A stretch of 64,000 bases of DNA, taken from Isoetes taiwanensis (taxonomy: Eukaryota; Streptophyta; Lycopodiopsida; Isoetales; Isoetaceae). The translations under genes were made by a program, and so were the position numbers. The notes below the pieces were generated by a model. It was not told where the DNA came from, made no database searches, and worked only from the letters and a program-made list of their open reading frames with translations. The stretch is taken from assembly GCA_021234155.1 (NCBI GenBank), contig JAJEKV010000003.1, positions 11,589,819 to 11,653,818 of the forward strand. The letters are read 5' to 3'. How positions within the stretch are numbered: position 1 is the first letter of the stretch; the number at the start of each line of letters is the position of its first letter. Positions 37,296 to 47,752 of the stretch are shown in pieces.

Positions 37296-38195
37296 ATTTG
37301 AACCGCATCTCCCGGGCCTTAGACCTAGCCTCCGATCTATGTACAACATTCCAAGAAAACAGTCCATGAAAAAATACACCTAAAACGGAACTGTTCTTTA
37401 CCCCCGATCCATTGTTTCCTCGCCGAGCATCTCTCAACCCAGAGAGTAAATCATCTCTCGAAGCTGAAAAATGTTGGACAAGGAAATGATGAATCCGTCG
37501 AGCTTATCAGCCAGCTTCTATTATTTAAACACGCATCGGCATGTTCTACAAGCCCGAAATAACATATGCATCTCTCAAACTCACCTCTTCACGCTAGTAA
37601 TTCCTTGGGCCATCAGATCACGGATCCCGCAGCCTCACCTAGAGTCTTTGCTTCTTCTGTCGGTCTCATCAAGAGTGTATTCGCATCTAATACTTGTGTC
37701 ACTGCGATTCTCGCGTATCCCCGTTCCATGGCGCAGCAGTGTAGAGTTCCCGTGTCTGGCAGCTCCTCTCCGCTTCCTACCTTAGCTCCGTGCTCATCGA
37801 TCAAATCAACTGCTTGCAATAGGACGCGCGGTCAGGAAAAACACACATATGCAAGGCGCCATAGCGACTTACCGCTGTCAGCGGCGCCATTCTCGAAGTC
37901 GCCGGTACGATGCTCGCCTCAGAACTCAAGGTCGCCAATGCCGCTAATCAAGATAAACTACGCCCGCCACTAAGTCCCTTGATGTGATTAAATTTCGAAT
38001 AGTGTTTGGGCGGGCTAAAGGCGACCGTCTTTGCACTTTAGCCCGCTTTTTTTCATAAATGATTGCATGTCCTTAAATTCAAACTAAAGAACACGCCCGA
38101 TCTTTTTTACATGCAGTCCTAAAACTCACAACGCGCGGAGGAAACTTAATTTACAGAGGGGTCCGACCAGGAAGAGGATGAGGGGGCATACAGAC
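37296..38195. other. Intergenic upstream of the 38.2-kb gene; hairpin at 38010-38046
   Basis: An 11-bp perfect inverted repeat GCGGGCTAAAG / CTTTAGCCCGC (38010-38020, 38036-38046) encloses 15 bases and is followed by a T-run. The plus-strand frames 37471-37973 are Ser/Pro-rich and have no recognised domain. Confidence 0.45.
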
Positions 38196-38986
38196 ATGGC
38201 GACTCCGTCCAAGAAGCGAGGCGCCGGAGGGGATGCTAGTTCTAGCGGCACCAAGAAGAAGAAGACAAACACCCCAGGTGAGCTCTGAGGTTTATCTTTT
38301 GTCGGAATACCTTAACTGATCCATCCTTGCTTCTTGCAGCATTCACCACGGACTCACTAGTGATCACTGGCCGAACTCTGCTCTTCGTCATCGAGGGACT
38401 GGAGACAGAGCTTCTTGACACACCAGCAGATTCTTGGTGGTATGTCGAGGTATCAACAAGTGGGAAGGAGAAAGATCTGTTTCTCCACCAAAGGGACAAG
38501 AAGAGCTCCGGAGACAAGTACAAGAAAATCGGTGTTGTGCTCTCCGTCTCAGCGCCAGATTCGAAGCATTTAACACTACATGTCGAGGACTGCCAGAAGA
38601 GTAAGTTCTATCACACCAAAAAATTATCAGTTTCAAATTATTCTCACTCTTCCATGAGCAAGGCGAAGGGCACCAAAAAAAAGGCAGCGCTTTTAAATTG
38701 TCAACCTTGGGTGGAAGGATCCGAAGGGATGAAGGAGGCCGGAACCCTAACATCCGGGGAGCTTGGAATGGAGATTTCTAGAGTCGTGGAAAAACTGCTC
38801 AATACGGGGAGCTTCACTTCTCTTTGTCAAGACTCTACAACACTCTGCAGTTGGGGAATGAAGTTGTGGTTCATACGTAAAAAAAGTCCGCCAAAGACCA
38901 AAGATGGAGAAGATGACACCACACCGGGAGGAATCGATGACGAAGGAGACGAAGATATGGTCGACTCCCCAATAATGGATCCGTGA
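38196..38986 (+). CDS. Unknown lysine-rich protein, two exons
   Basis: ATG 38196. Exon 1 (38196-38277) encodes a basic start (MATPSKKRGAGGDASSSGTK, then KKK). A 62-bp GT...AG intron (38278-38339) keeps phase. Exon 2 runs to a stop at 38984-38986. The total is 242 residues: basic N-terminus, a body with VITGRTLLFVIEGLETELLD and SWWYVEVSTSGKEKDLFLHQ, and an acidic C-terminus (GGIDDEGDEDMVDSP). I recognise no family. A GTAAGT at 38611 could be a donor for a further intron, but the frame is open through it. The gene stands at the left of the palindrome-rich block, so exon limits are tentative. Confidence 0.5.
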
Positions 38987-39480
38987 TGATCGATCAAGAT
39001 TTCACGCAGAGGGGCACGTAAAATGGAGCGGGCCGGCTCAAGATATCCGTTGGGAATATCACACAAGCCGCCGCCGGACATTAGACGGTGAAGGTTTGCA
39101 CACGGAGATGCCGCCTTGTTCAACCATTGTGGAATTTAATCCAAAGACACATGCCGGAGATTCTCAACTCGATGGTGCGACATCCCCGCTGCAGATCCAA
39201 TGCCCGCGATGTCATACCTTTTAGCAGATCGACCGGCCGGGTTGTTCAACCGAAGTCCGAGGAAGACCTGAAGGGAAAAGACGTCCGGTTCGGTAGTGGA
39301 CGGTCAGCATTCGAAGGGGGCGCAAGTATTGCGCACGGAGAAGGAGGTGTGCAAAGGATCAAGGATAGATATGCCAAGCGAGAGTGCGAGTTCTTTCAAC
39401 GGAGATACCAAAGAACCGAATCGCCAAAGATTAGCCAATCGCCGTAACACAATAGCAGCGAGTGCCCGCCTACGTAAGGT
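38987..39480 (+). other. Coding-like fragments, frame-shifting, unidentified
   Basis: Several overlapping open stretches on the plus strand (39088-39447, 39296-39480) end near a donor-like AAG/GTAAAT at about 39478-39484. They may be exon pieces of a gene running into the next region, but frames change and no family is seen. Confidence 0.3.
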
Positions 39481-39749
39481 AAATAACTCTCTCGATTCTT
39501 TCCATTTCGACTTCGCGAAGTCGAGAAAGCCCTACCATCCTAACATTTCCCCGATTATCACGGGGTTTCGACCGCAGCGAGTCGAAAGCCGTGGGAACAC
39601 GTAAAAATCAAAGGATGTAGAGCTTTCTCGACTTCGCGAGTCGAAAAACCTAGAGAAGTAAAAGAAAATTAGACATTCAAGGGACTTTCTCGACTACGAG
39701 TCGAAAACCCCGGCTACTATTTACCGCTTATTTCGTGTTTTTGTAGATA
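39481..39749 (+). other. Probable intron carrying four palindromes
   Basis: Bounded by GTAAATAAC (39480) and a TTTTTGTAG acceptor-like end (about 39749). It contains palindromes at 39504, 39566, 39623 and 39684, and no coding signal. Confidence 0.4.
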
Positions 39750-41342
39750 CTATCATGCTCGACATTGGTACATTGATCGAATGCGGCCCTTATCCCTCGA
39801 CTGGATCATACACGCTAGGCAACAAAGTGGAAAGCATTGGGTTGTCCTCGGCCCCTAAAGGAAACAGGGCTCCCTGATAAGTGGAAGACCTTTGAGAAAC
39901 TATGCAGATATGTTCTCACTGAGGGCCGAAGATGATGAGGGAGAGGATGAAGAGGAGAAGAAGAAGAGAACACCAAGGAAAGGCAGAGAGTCTCTCTCGT
40001 GACCAATATGACCTCATTCTTAGCACCGAGGGCTGCGGGGAGAAATGGACCGATAATGGGCTCAATGGACAAGAGGCAAGTCAAGGACATCAATGGAGAA
40101 TTTCCATCCGTGCCGGACCCCAAGTTGTTTGACAAGCGCTTCATGAAGAGGATACTGTGGGCCTCACCGGACAAAGAAACGCTTGACCTGCAAGGCGAAT
40201 CTTGGATGGAACAATCCCCGCTAAGGAAGACTAGGAGTTCTAAAATGCAGGACGATAAGGATTATGCCACAGTCCTAAAGCGGCATAAAATGAGCGAACG
40301 CATCTAATGAATATCATGACTTTGATTATTACAAGGAAAAGGCTGCCCTTGATGAGGAAGACATGAAGGAATTGAACCGCCTATGTCAACCCTACATCAA
40401 CACCAAGCTGAAGCGTAACGTCAAAACCCTTCCTTTCCCCGAACGTGCTATGGCAATTCAAGAGGAAGCTTGGATTTGGGGTGGTCCCATTTAAGGCCGA
40501 CGATAGCTCCCCCATTTCTCGGTAACTTTGGGACACAAGGGATTTGGTGGTCCGAACCGCACTGGACCGGGCACTATTTGTCATCAATATGATCAAGACC
40601 CCATCCTTTTTATGACAAAGCCGACATAGAGCAATGGTACAAGACGGTCTCGACATGACCGACCTGATACTTTCGGTTTCCTTGTCTTTTGCATGCCGGG
40701 CAATCGGACAAACGCTGTCTCTCCCAATGGGCAAACCGATATTAACTTCACCAACAAGATCATGTACTCCATATACTGAACTTGATCATGAGTGTAGACT
40801 TGGCTTGCCGAAGGCACCAAGCTTTGCCAACATAGTTTTGGTTTTGATTTCAAGATCGGCCGTAGACCTGATAAGTGGTGGTCTAGCGAGCATCATTATC
40901 TCGACAGTTTCATGATCTCTCAAGAGCGGATGGAACCCCGAAGGGGGGCAGATTTATGGAGGATGTTCCATCGATGGACAAGGTCAAGCAAAGATGGTGC
41001 GACAGGTCCTATACATAGAATTCCTATCCGCCAAGAGTTATCAAGTACTTCATAACCAGCTTGGTCGAGGAAGATCAAATTGTATGCGAAAGTGGTACAT
41101 GAATGGCCTGTTCTCTCGGGGGCTATGCCGTTTGGAATGAAACCTATATCCGTGGTTGGAAATAAGGACATGGTTGAAACCATTCGGTCATACCGGATCC
41201 GCTTCATGAGCATTTCAAGGGGAGGAAGACAAATGGAAGCGAAGAAAGACGACGAGGACGAGGGAGACCAAGCCGACGTAGACGTGAATGTCGGGTTTAG
41301 ACCAGATGTTTGCCGAACACATTCTTGAGAATCCGAGATTGA
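39750..41342 (+). pseudogene. Unidentified coding region with repeated frameshifts
   Basis: Coding-like sequence passes between frames every 100-250 bases: 39999-40307 (FPSVPDPKLFDKRFMKRILW), about 40320-40500 (DFDYYKEKAALDEEDMKELN, INTKLKRNVKTLPFPERAMA), about 40680-40920 (FGFDFKIGRRPDKWWSSEHH, YLDSFMISQERMEPRRG), and 41080-41328 with an acidic end. It closes at a GTGAGT donor-like site at 41343. The pieces are collinear, so this is one gene broken by indels, or uncorrected consensus errors. Family not recognised. It may be the 5' part of the phosphatase-like gene that follows. Confidence 0.45.
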
Positions 41343-41403
41343 GGTGAGTTTACTTTGCTCTTTTTTCATTCTCGACTCATGAGAGTCGAAAAAACTCGTT
41401 CCT

Positions 41404-42273
41404 TTCTCGACGATGTCATCATTTCGGGAGTTCCATGTCAACGACTCGATCATTGTCATTGGATACCGGGCGGTTCACGCCGCGAGGAGGAGAATGCACT
41501 CCCCAAAGATAATCCGTAGCAAGACACCGCCACGCCTTAAAGGACCCGAAAAGATAATGATCCCGCATTTGGATCCCGATGAACCGAAATATGGTCGAGC
41601 CAAACTCCAACCGATCCGGATGGTCCCGCCAAGCTTGTAATATTTGACGCCAATGGAGTATTAGTTGCAGATACCATGATAAAGACGCCCCCGAGAGATT
41701 AACACCTCGCAGATCCCCACCGAATCGGAGCATAAAATAGTGTATCCGAGGCCTAGAGCTAAGGAAATTGTTGAATGGTGCCCGAACGGGATTCGGCGGG
41801 GCATATGGTCTTGTATGGCAAAGAAAAATATTGTCAATGTTCTTGGTGTTCTCGCATTTCAGTTTTGAAGTTCAAGTTCGCTTTGGGGAAGAGAAAGGGT
41901 CGAGCATGTGTCGGACCTCGATCCAAACCCATCACAAAGGGGAAGCCTATAATGGTGAAAAGGCTGGATGGGTTTTATGAGCAATTCGTGACTATGGCAA
42001 ACACAACACGCCGATCATAGACGACTCCGCCTACAAGTGCTATCATAACGCCGCAAAAATACAATCATTGCTAAGCCATATCGACCAAGAATATGAGACG
42101 GATAGGTGGTTGTCCTTCTGACCGGTTGTCCTCGCCTTGGCGGAACCCCTCTTTGCCATTCTTGTCGCCCGATGTGATTAGGAACTATCCGAGCCTCACG
42201 GAACCCGATCCAGAGAGCAAGGCGATCATGAAAGCTATGGACGACAAATATTTTGGTGAACAAGAAGAGTGAC
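41404..42273 (+). pseudogene. FCP1/NIF-type HAD phosphatase-like domain, frameshifted
   Basis: In order on the plus strand: KLVIFDANGVLVADTM near 41631 (HAD motif 1; plant NIF-type proteins commonly have the DxNG form), IVYPRPRAKEIVEWC near 41740 (the RP...FLxFC segment), IWSCMAKKNIVNVL near 41808 (motif 2 region, IWS), KPITKGKPIMVKRLDGFYEQ near 41930, IIDDSAYKCYHNAAKIQSLL near 42017 (motif 4, (I/L)DDS), and DPESKAIMKAMDDKYFGEQE ending at a TGA near 42271. FCP1/SCP-type enzymes dephosphorylate the CTD of RNA polymerase II or related phosphoproteins. About five frame changes occur within 650 bp, yet motif spacing is preserved. That fits single-base indels in a young pseudogene or an uncorrected assembly. 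Confidence 0.65.
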
Positions 42274-43560
42274 CTCTGCTTTGATAGTCAAATTGTGTGA
42301 ATATTGTAAACAAACGTGAACACATGTATTGAACATTTTGTAATGAATATACTTGTATATTGAGTTTTGATGCCTTTCTCGACTCACGAGTCGAAAGGCA
42401 TGCTTGTCCCGTTGATGAGATTATTTGTATGTTTGATTGTGTGGACCGGATGCAGCCACAATCTATTATGATAATGCTTCTACGCTATGTTTCTGGGCCT
42501 TTCTCGACTCGCGAGTCGAAAAGGCACCGGGTTGTACTTTCACTTTTATGGGCCTTTCTCGACTTTCAAGCGAAGTCGAAAAGACACTACTTCCCACGCC
42601 ATTGGATGCGGTTTGTATGGAATGAATGTTCTCCATTGTAATTTGATTTCAACATTCTTTTCTTCGCTTTTGACTAATGGCACCGTAATTGTTAATCATA
42701 CTCTCCTTGCTCCGTGGGTTCGTGCACGATCGACACCGCCGCATTGCATCCCGCCGGGCATCACAGACCCGCCCCCAGCGGCAAGAGATCCCGCCAAGGC
42801 GGAAGAAATACCGCTTAAACACGATCCCTGGTCACGCTACACTCTTGCCCTACCTTTGGGATAAGGTTGCTCGCGAATTGAGGTTGCTCGCTACACCCCG
42901 GGGATAAAGAACAGCGAAGAACAAAGAGAAAGTCCAGAAGCTCAAAGCATCTTGCAAGCATTGCATAACATCCACGGAGGTTGGGGAAGGAGCATATTCG
43001 ATGGAAGGTCATGGGAGGCGAAGTGGAGAAGTCGGGTGGACAGTGCCCCAGTAGCTCCGTGAGGCACCTCCACGTGAGGCATTCCACACTCTTCGTTGCC
43101 CCCAAGGCTTACAAATCAATGAAGAAGCCGCTAGTTAATCCCCTAAGGTGGACCACCTACCAAGATGATGTAATCAGTAGTGACAAAGAAGACCACCATG
43201 GTCTCTGCGTCCGATGTAAAATACATTGTACCTGTTCAATTTATTAATAAAAATTCTTTTTCAACTAGATCTTTGGTTTCAAACTTTAATGAATTTCCTT
43301 TGTTTCAGTTGCATTGTTCTTGTTCTCGACTCGCTAACCAGGGAAAACTGCAGCAAAGCTTGGATGCAGAGTTTTATTCAAAAATTCGAATTAAGGATAG
43401 TTTTCGGGTCGGGGTGCTCCTTTTTATTTAAATTAACCGGGTTTGGAAAAAAAAATGGGAATGGAATGAGTCCCACTTTAATTAAATACGACTTCCACCT
43501 TAAGTTGGAAGTTCACACACCCCGAATCCCTATAATGTGACAAGCAATTTTAGAGCCTAG
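42274..43560 (+). other. 3' flank with palindromes; unassigned coding-like pieces
   Basis: Three palindromes with extended outer arms lie at 42372, 42496 and 42551. From 42700 to 43130 short coding-like stretches occur in shifting frames (ILQALHNIHGGWGRSIFDGR near 42940); no family recognised. An AATAAA lies near 43246. Confidence 0.35.
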
Positions 43561-44188
43561 TCCAGATTAAACAAAGAGCTACTTGAAATCAGGCATGCCT
43601 TGTGCCGTGCACGACGAGACTTCTTAATACTTGTGTCCAACAAACACAAGTATCGAACAAATAAATTTTCATATGCCCATTATGAATGGTTGGTAATGGA
43701 TTTAATGTGGAAGTAAATGTAAATAATTACCTCTATAAATTTGTTATGGTATGCACAAAGGCACTAGCCAAAATATTCACAATGAAGAAAAGCAAGGAGC
43801 AATTTTCAGGTCATGCCCCATTAGTAGCATCCGAATCTAAATAGTTTGCCATATGTTGAAACTATATGCACACATCACCTACAGTTTTGCAAATTACCAG
43901 ACTATAAATTCAGATAAAGTGGTCTTTGCCCCAAATTGGACCTATAAGATTGCTAGAACCGCTCATGTATCTTACCCTGCAAAAACACCCGAAAACTATA
44001 AAGAGAAATGGTAGCTCTAGTTGTGATAATCTTGTCGTGAATCGTGATAACCGTGGACTGGGTCGTGATAATTTTACTATGGGCATTCAAACCAGCTAAT
44101 AAACTAGCCATTTGAATTGATATTATTGAGCTCCATTTATGGCGGTTAAGGGGGTTTGTTAAATAGGTGACAACGTTGTGGATTCTTG

Positions 44189-44292
44189 TAGAAATGAAGT
44201 TAGAGGTCGATTTTACTTATGAAGAGATGCCAAGAACTTATAGAAATGAAGTTAGGGGTCGATTTTGCTTATGAAGAGATGCCAAGAACTTG
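44189..44292. repeat. 52-bp tandem duplication, two copies
   Basis: tagaaatgaagttagaggtc... at 44189-44240 is repeated at 44241-44292 with about two differences (agagg/agggg, ttacttatg/ttgcttatg). Confidence 0.9.
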
Positions 44293-44539
44293 CTATTTAT
44301 TTCTATGTGGGGGATTCTTGTTTTGCTTTCTGGTTTTTCCTTCTTCCTGTTTTGAACTCTATTTCTCAAACATATTCAACTAGCTGTGTCTTATTCTGAG
44401 GTTGTTGTGATGCTCCAGACCCTTTTCATACAAAGTTTGATGTGAGGGCAGTTTTCATTGGTTGTCTGTTTCATTAAGAAAGAGAAGATGAAATGAAAAG
44501 TTGTTTGCAATTTGCGATTAGTTTGATTCTACATATGCA

Positions 44540-44800
44540 CGAGGGCAATTTTTTTTGGTACTATGCTTGGCACATGGGGTTCAAATCCCTGGCCCTGTTT
44601 ATCTGAGCTTCGTGTTTGCATGTTCGGTGGAGATCTTCTGATGCTTGTGTTATTTTTTGCCACACTTATATTCACTTCATAAGGTGGTCAACATCCGAAA
44701 TTATACGACCACATCACCATTTGACCTTGTCAATTGATCTCATTGACACATGCCACGGATGTGCTAAAAAAATATCTTGTGGCTACAATTTAGGTTAGGG
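44540..44800 (+). mobile_element. Possible tRNA-derived SINE head
   Basis: A strong box B-like GGTTCAAATCC at 44578-44588 is preceded by a weaker box A-like TGGTACTATGC at about 44556. Word order resembles the SINE-like unit at 23037. Ends not defined; could be chance. Confidence 0.25.
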
Positions 44801-45467
44801 TTTTAAATAGCTAAGATATTTTACCAGTTTAGCACAAATTGAAGCACGCCATAAATAGAAAAAGGTCAAAATTTAAGCACGCCATAAATAGAAAAAGGTA
44901 AAAATCGATATAAGGCAGCCTTAAATCGTAGAGCCTTGAATCGTAACTCGTAGAGCAGCGGATCTCTGTGCGATTTTGGCTCAGAGATTTTGAGCGAGTG
45001 TTGATTCTTGAAGCTGAAATTCAAGTCTTATTCCTTGGATGAGCAGTTCTTAGTTTAATTTATTTGTTCTGGAGGAAAAAAGATAGGCAAAAAAGCAAGC
45101 TGTTACCTTGGCCCGGTTGGGTGGAGCTGGAGAACTACCTTGTTTTCTATCCAAAATAATCTTTGTCCCGTTTGAATCGTCCGAGATTGAAAATTGCAAA
45201 ATAAACAGATATTTACGACTACTCAGAAGAACAAAAGGTTTAAAAATTACAACGTGGCATAACACGTGGCAAGATTCTCGAAGCGTCCAGATAACTTCTT
45301 CCGGCGTCTAGCCTAGAACAGATCTCGCTTACCTTATAAATTCTTCCCCAAAAGATCCAAGCACCAATTATCTACACCCGAGGTTTCAACTTTTCACGAA
45401 TCGAAACCCTTTTTCAAGCGATTTGATCCGTTGTTGCACCAATCTTGCATACTTGGTAGAAACTGAA

Positions 45468-47752
45468 ATGCACAGGGGATCGTTTTCGGATTTTTTCTCC
45501 GACGCCATGCCTTCTCGGAACCAATCTCGGTATCCAGGCTTCAACGGTGAGCAATACTATTCTCCTTATCAATTCCCCAATTCGCCGTTTCCTTTTGGGC
45601 CCTCTCATCCTTCCGATATGGGGTGTCCTAATCCTACATTCGTGAAGAAGGGTCCGGTTCCTGTTGCAACGAAATCTAATGCCCAGAAAAAGCCCAAGAC
45701 AAGCGTTGCAATTCCTGTGTTTGATGCAACGGACAGCATGCAAAATGAGAATAAAAAGCCTGATAAGAGCCAACATGGTTTCCAGAATAATAAGCCCCAG
45801 GGGAAGAAAACTAAGATTGTTTCAATGAGCAGAGAAGAGGCTGCTGACCGTATATGGGCAGCATATCAAGGCTACAGAGTCAGAAGAACTAGGCCCCTGC
45901 AGCAGTTGAGGCTTATTAAGAATGTTAGGTCCAGGTTGAATGAAATTAAATCAAGTGCTTCTGATCCGAATTGCATAAATAAAGCTCGTGAGGACTCAAG
46001 GGAGAGGTTGCGTTTGACAGAAGGAATAATGAGTCTCTTGCTTCAGCTTGATGCCCTCCAAGTAAGATCTTTATTCCATTATGTCTGTTTTTCTGTACTG
46101 TGCATTATATGTTGTTTTCCCGCCCCCTCCCCTTTTTTTTTTTGAAGAATAAAAACTCTTTATGCTGTGTATTTACTATTGGTTTGATATTAAATGTTGT
46201 AGTATTGGCTGTATGAACTAGTTTTTAAATTCTAGTAGGACTAGTTGTACCTTTGTTAGGATCCGAAAGTTCTAGTGAAATTGATAATCCTTGTACTATT
46301 TGCTATTGGTTTGATGGAATTGCAAGCAATTTAAATATTGTAGTATAGGCTGTATGAATTAGGTTCTAATTTTTAATAGGATTACTTATTGATTTTCCAG
46401 GAGAATTATATTGATTTTGTATATGTGTCCTTAGCAAACCTTACGCTTTTCGCTTGGTTTGTTCGAAGCAGTTGATCCTAAAGTTAATTTTACATGTTGT
46501 GCAGGGAGCTCATCCATTTGTTCGTGAAATTAGGAAAGGTCTTACTCGGGAGATAGTACAATTACAAGAGCACATAGATGCTATGCTCCAGGGAGCAGAA
46601 CTTAAGCAAGTTCATGAGATAATGGCATCTGAGGAAGTTAACCTGGGGGAAAGTCCATCTGAGGAGGAGCAGATGGCTACCTGTATTGAGGAATCGACTT
46701 CCATACAAGATGGTCAAAGTGGGGATGAAAGTATATTTGTGAAAGATGTTACTGTCTGTGATGCCATACCAAGAGGCTGCGTGGAAGGTGATGGTGAAAC
46801 AGAAGAGAAACCTTTCAAAGGCATCCAACAGCATGAGCATCATGGAACTGAAGAATTAAAGGATCAATCTATGGATGATCAAGCTGTGGATAACATGACT
46901 TTTGGAGAGGAAAATAAGCCATGTGAAGCAGAACAGAAACCGTGTCCAGTGGAATGTTATGATGAGCATCATGAATTTGAGGATGTAGAAAATCACACTG
47001 TGGAGGCTGTAAATGACATGATCATTGAGGTCTCTGAGCGCCGTGGAGTGGAGGATGTAGAAGACCAAATTGTGAACGCTGTTGATAACATGACCATTGA
47101 GGCCCCTGCAAAAGTACAGAAAGACCAAGATGTCGTATGTATGGAAACCGTTGCAGCTGAATCCCAACAAGGTCCAATAAGGGAGGAAGATCAAATTATG
47201 AAGGCTGTAGATCACAGGATGATTGGGGCAACTACAGCTTTACAACAAGACGAAGATATAGTTGAATCTGAACAAGGTCCATCAAGCGACGGGCATCTAA
47301 CATTTGATAGAAACAACGTAGCTTGCAAATTTTTGCAAGAACGTTTGCCACAAGAGGATGAGGTTCCCATGGCTGTTACGATTGATGTTGAAAGTTCTAA
47401 AGATGCAGCACAGCATAATGAGGTACAGTCTGAACAAGAGAAAGTGTTATCTGAAGTTCCTGTTGCTTCCTCCTCCTCCATGATGCATGAGTATAGGGAT
47501 GTTATGAAGCAGCTATTGGAGGATAATCACAATATGAAGATGCTGCTTCAGCAGTACATGGAGAAAAGTGATTGGCAAAATTTCATGATTGTGGACCTGT
47601 CAGAGAGGATGGCTAATTTAGAGAAAAGTTTAAGTGGTAAGAAGCGTACCAAGAAGTGCAGTACTTGTACTATTGGCAAGAAACATAATAAACACGAGAA
47701 GGATGAAGGTGCAAAAAGTCCAAAAGGCAGTTACAAGGATGGCTGGGAGTGA
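45468..47752 (+). CDS. BAG: IQ-motif BAG-domain co-chaperone, two exons
   Basis: Exons 45468-46061 and 46505-47752 are joined by a GT...AG intron (46062-46504) in phase 0, giving 613 residues. The first ATG after an upstream in-frame open stretch is used. Domains: low-complexity N-terminus rich in Pro/Tyr/Phe; IQ motif at about 129-140 (RIWAAYQGYRVRR; W and Q stand at usual Q and R positions); BAG domain at about 150-235, split by the intron (IKNVRSRLNEI, LTEGIMSLLLQLDALQ, then GAHPFVREIRKGLTREIVQL). A long acidic region follows, with about four repeats around VDNMTIEA. It ends in a coiled coil (VMKQLLEDNHNMKMLLQQYM) and a Lys/Cys-rich C-terminus. IQ+BAG is the plan of plant BAG5/6/7-type proteins, which bind Hsp70 through BAG and calmodulin through IQ. 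No disabling mutation is seen; likely an active gene. Confidence 0.93.

Larger units (their letters stand above)
35992..43345. repeat. Family of about 17 dispersed palindromes (TCTCGACT-n-AGTCGA)
   Basis: Copies at about 35992, 36015, 36144, 36301, 36673, 36717, 36908, 36949, 39504, 39566, 39623, 39684, 41367, 42372, 42496 and 42551, and a half copy near 43324. Arms are ttctcgact and agtcgagaa or agtcgaaaa; the 3-6 base centre varies (CGCG, CGTG, TGCG, CACG, CGCT, TTCGCGA, ACG). Copies at 39.5-39.7 kb lie in a likely intron, the one at 41.37 kb just after a splice-donor-like site, and those at 42.4-42.6 kb after a stop codon. None interrupts a recognised exon. I know of no named family matching this. 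Confidence 0.9.
43561..45467. other. Intergenic, A/T-rich, with short tandem duplications
   Basis: No gene recognised. It holds the 52-bp duplication at 44189-44292, a 39-bp partial duplication (aagcacgccataaatagaaa...) at about 44842 and 44876, and a possible SINE head at 44555. The stretch 45300-45467 is the likely promoter/5' UTR of the BAG gene. Confidence 0.5.

Noticed and set aside
37471-37973. Overlapping 104- and 135-codon plus-strand ORFs
   Set aside because: Ser/Pro-rich with no motif and on open frames in several phases; no splice or family support.
38010-38060. Hairpin plus T-run as a bacterial-type terminator
   Set aside because: The window is plant nuclear DNA with spliced genes, so a rho-independent terminator is not expected.
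35992-43345. Palindromes as a CRISPR array
   Set aside because: Spacing is irregular (from 2 bases to 2.4 kb), repeats are palindromes with variable centres, there are no cas genes and the host is a plant.
44540-44600. tRNA gene at the box B-like site
   Set aside because: No cloverleaf with paired acceptor and anticodon stems could be drawn; at most a SINE head.
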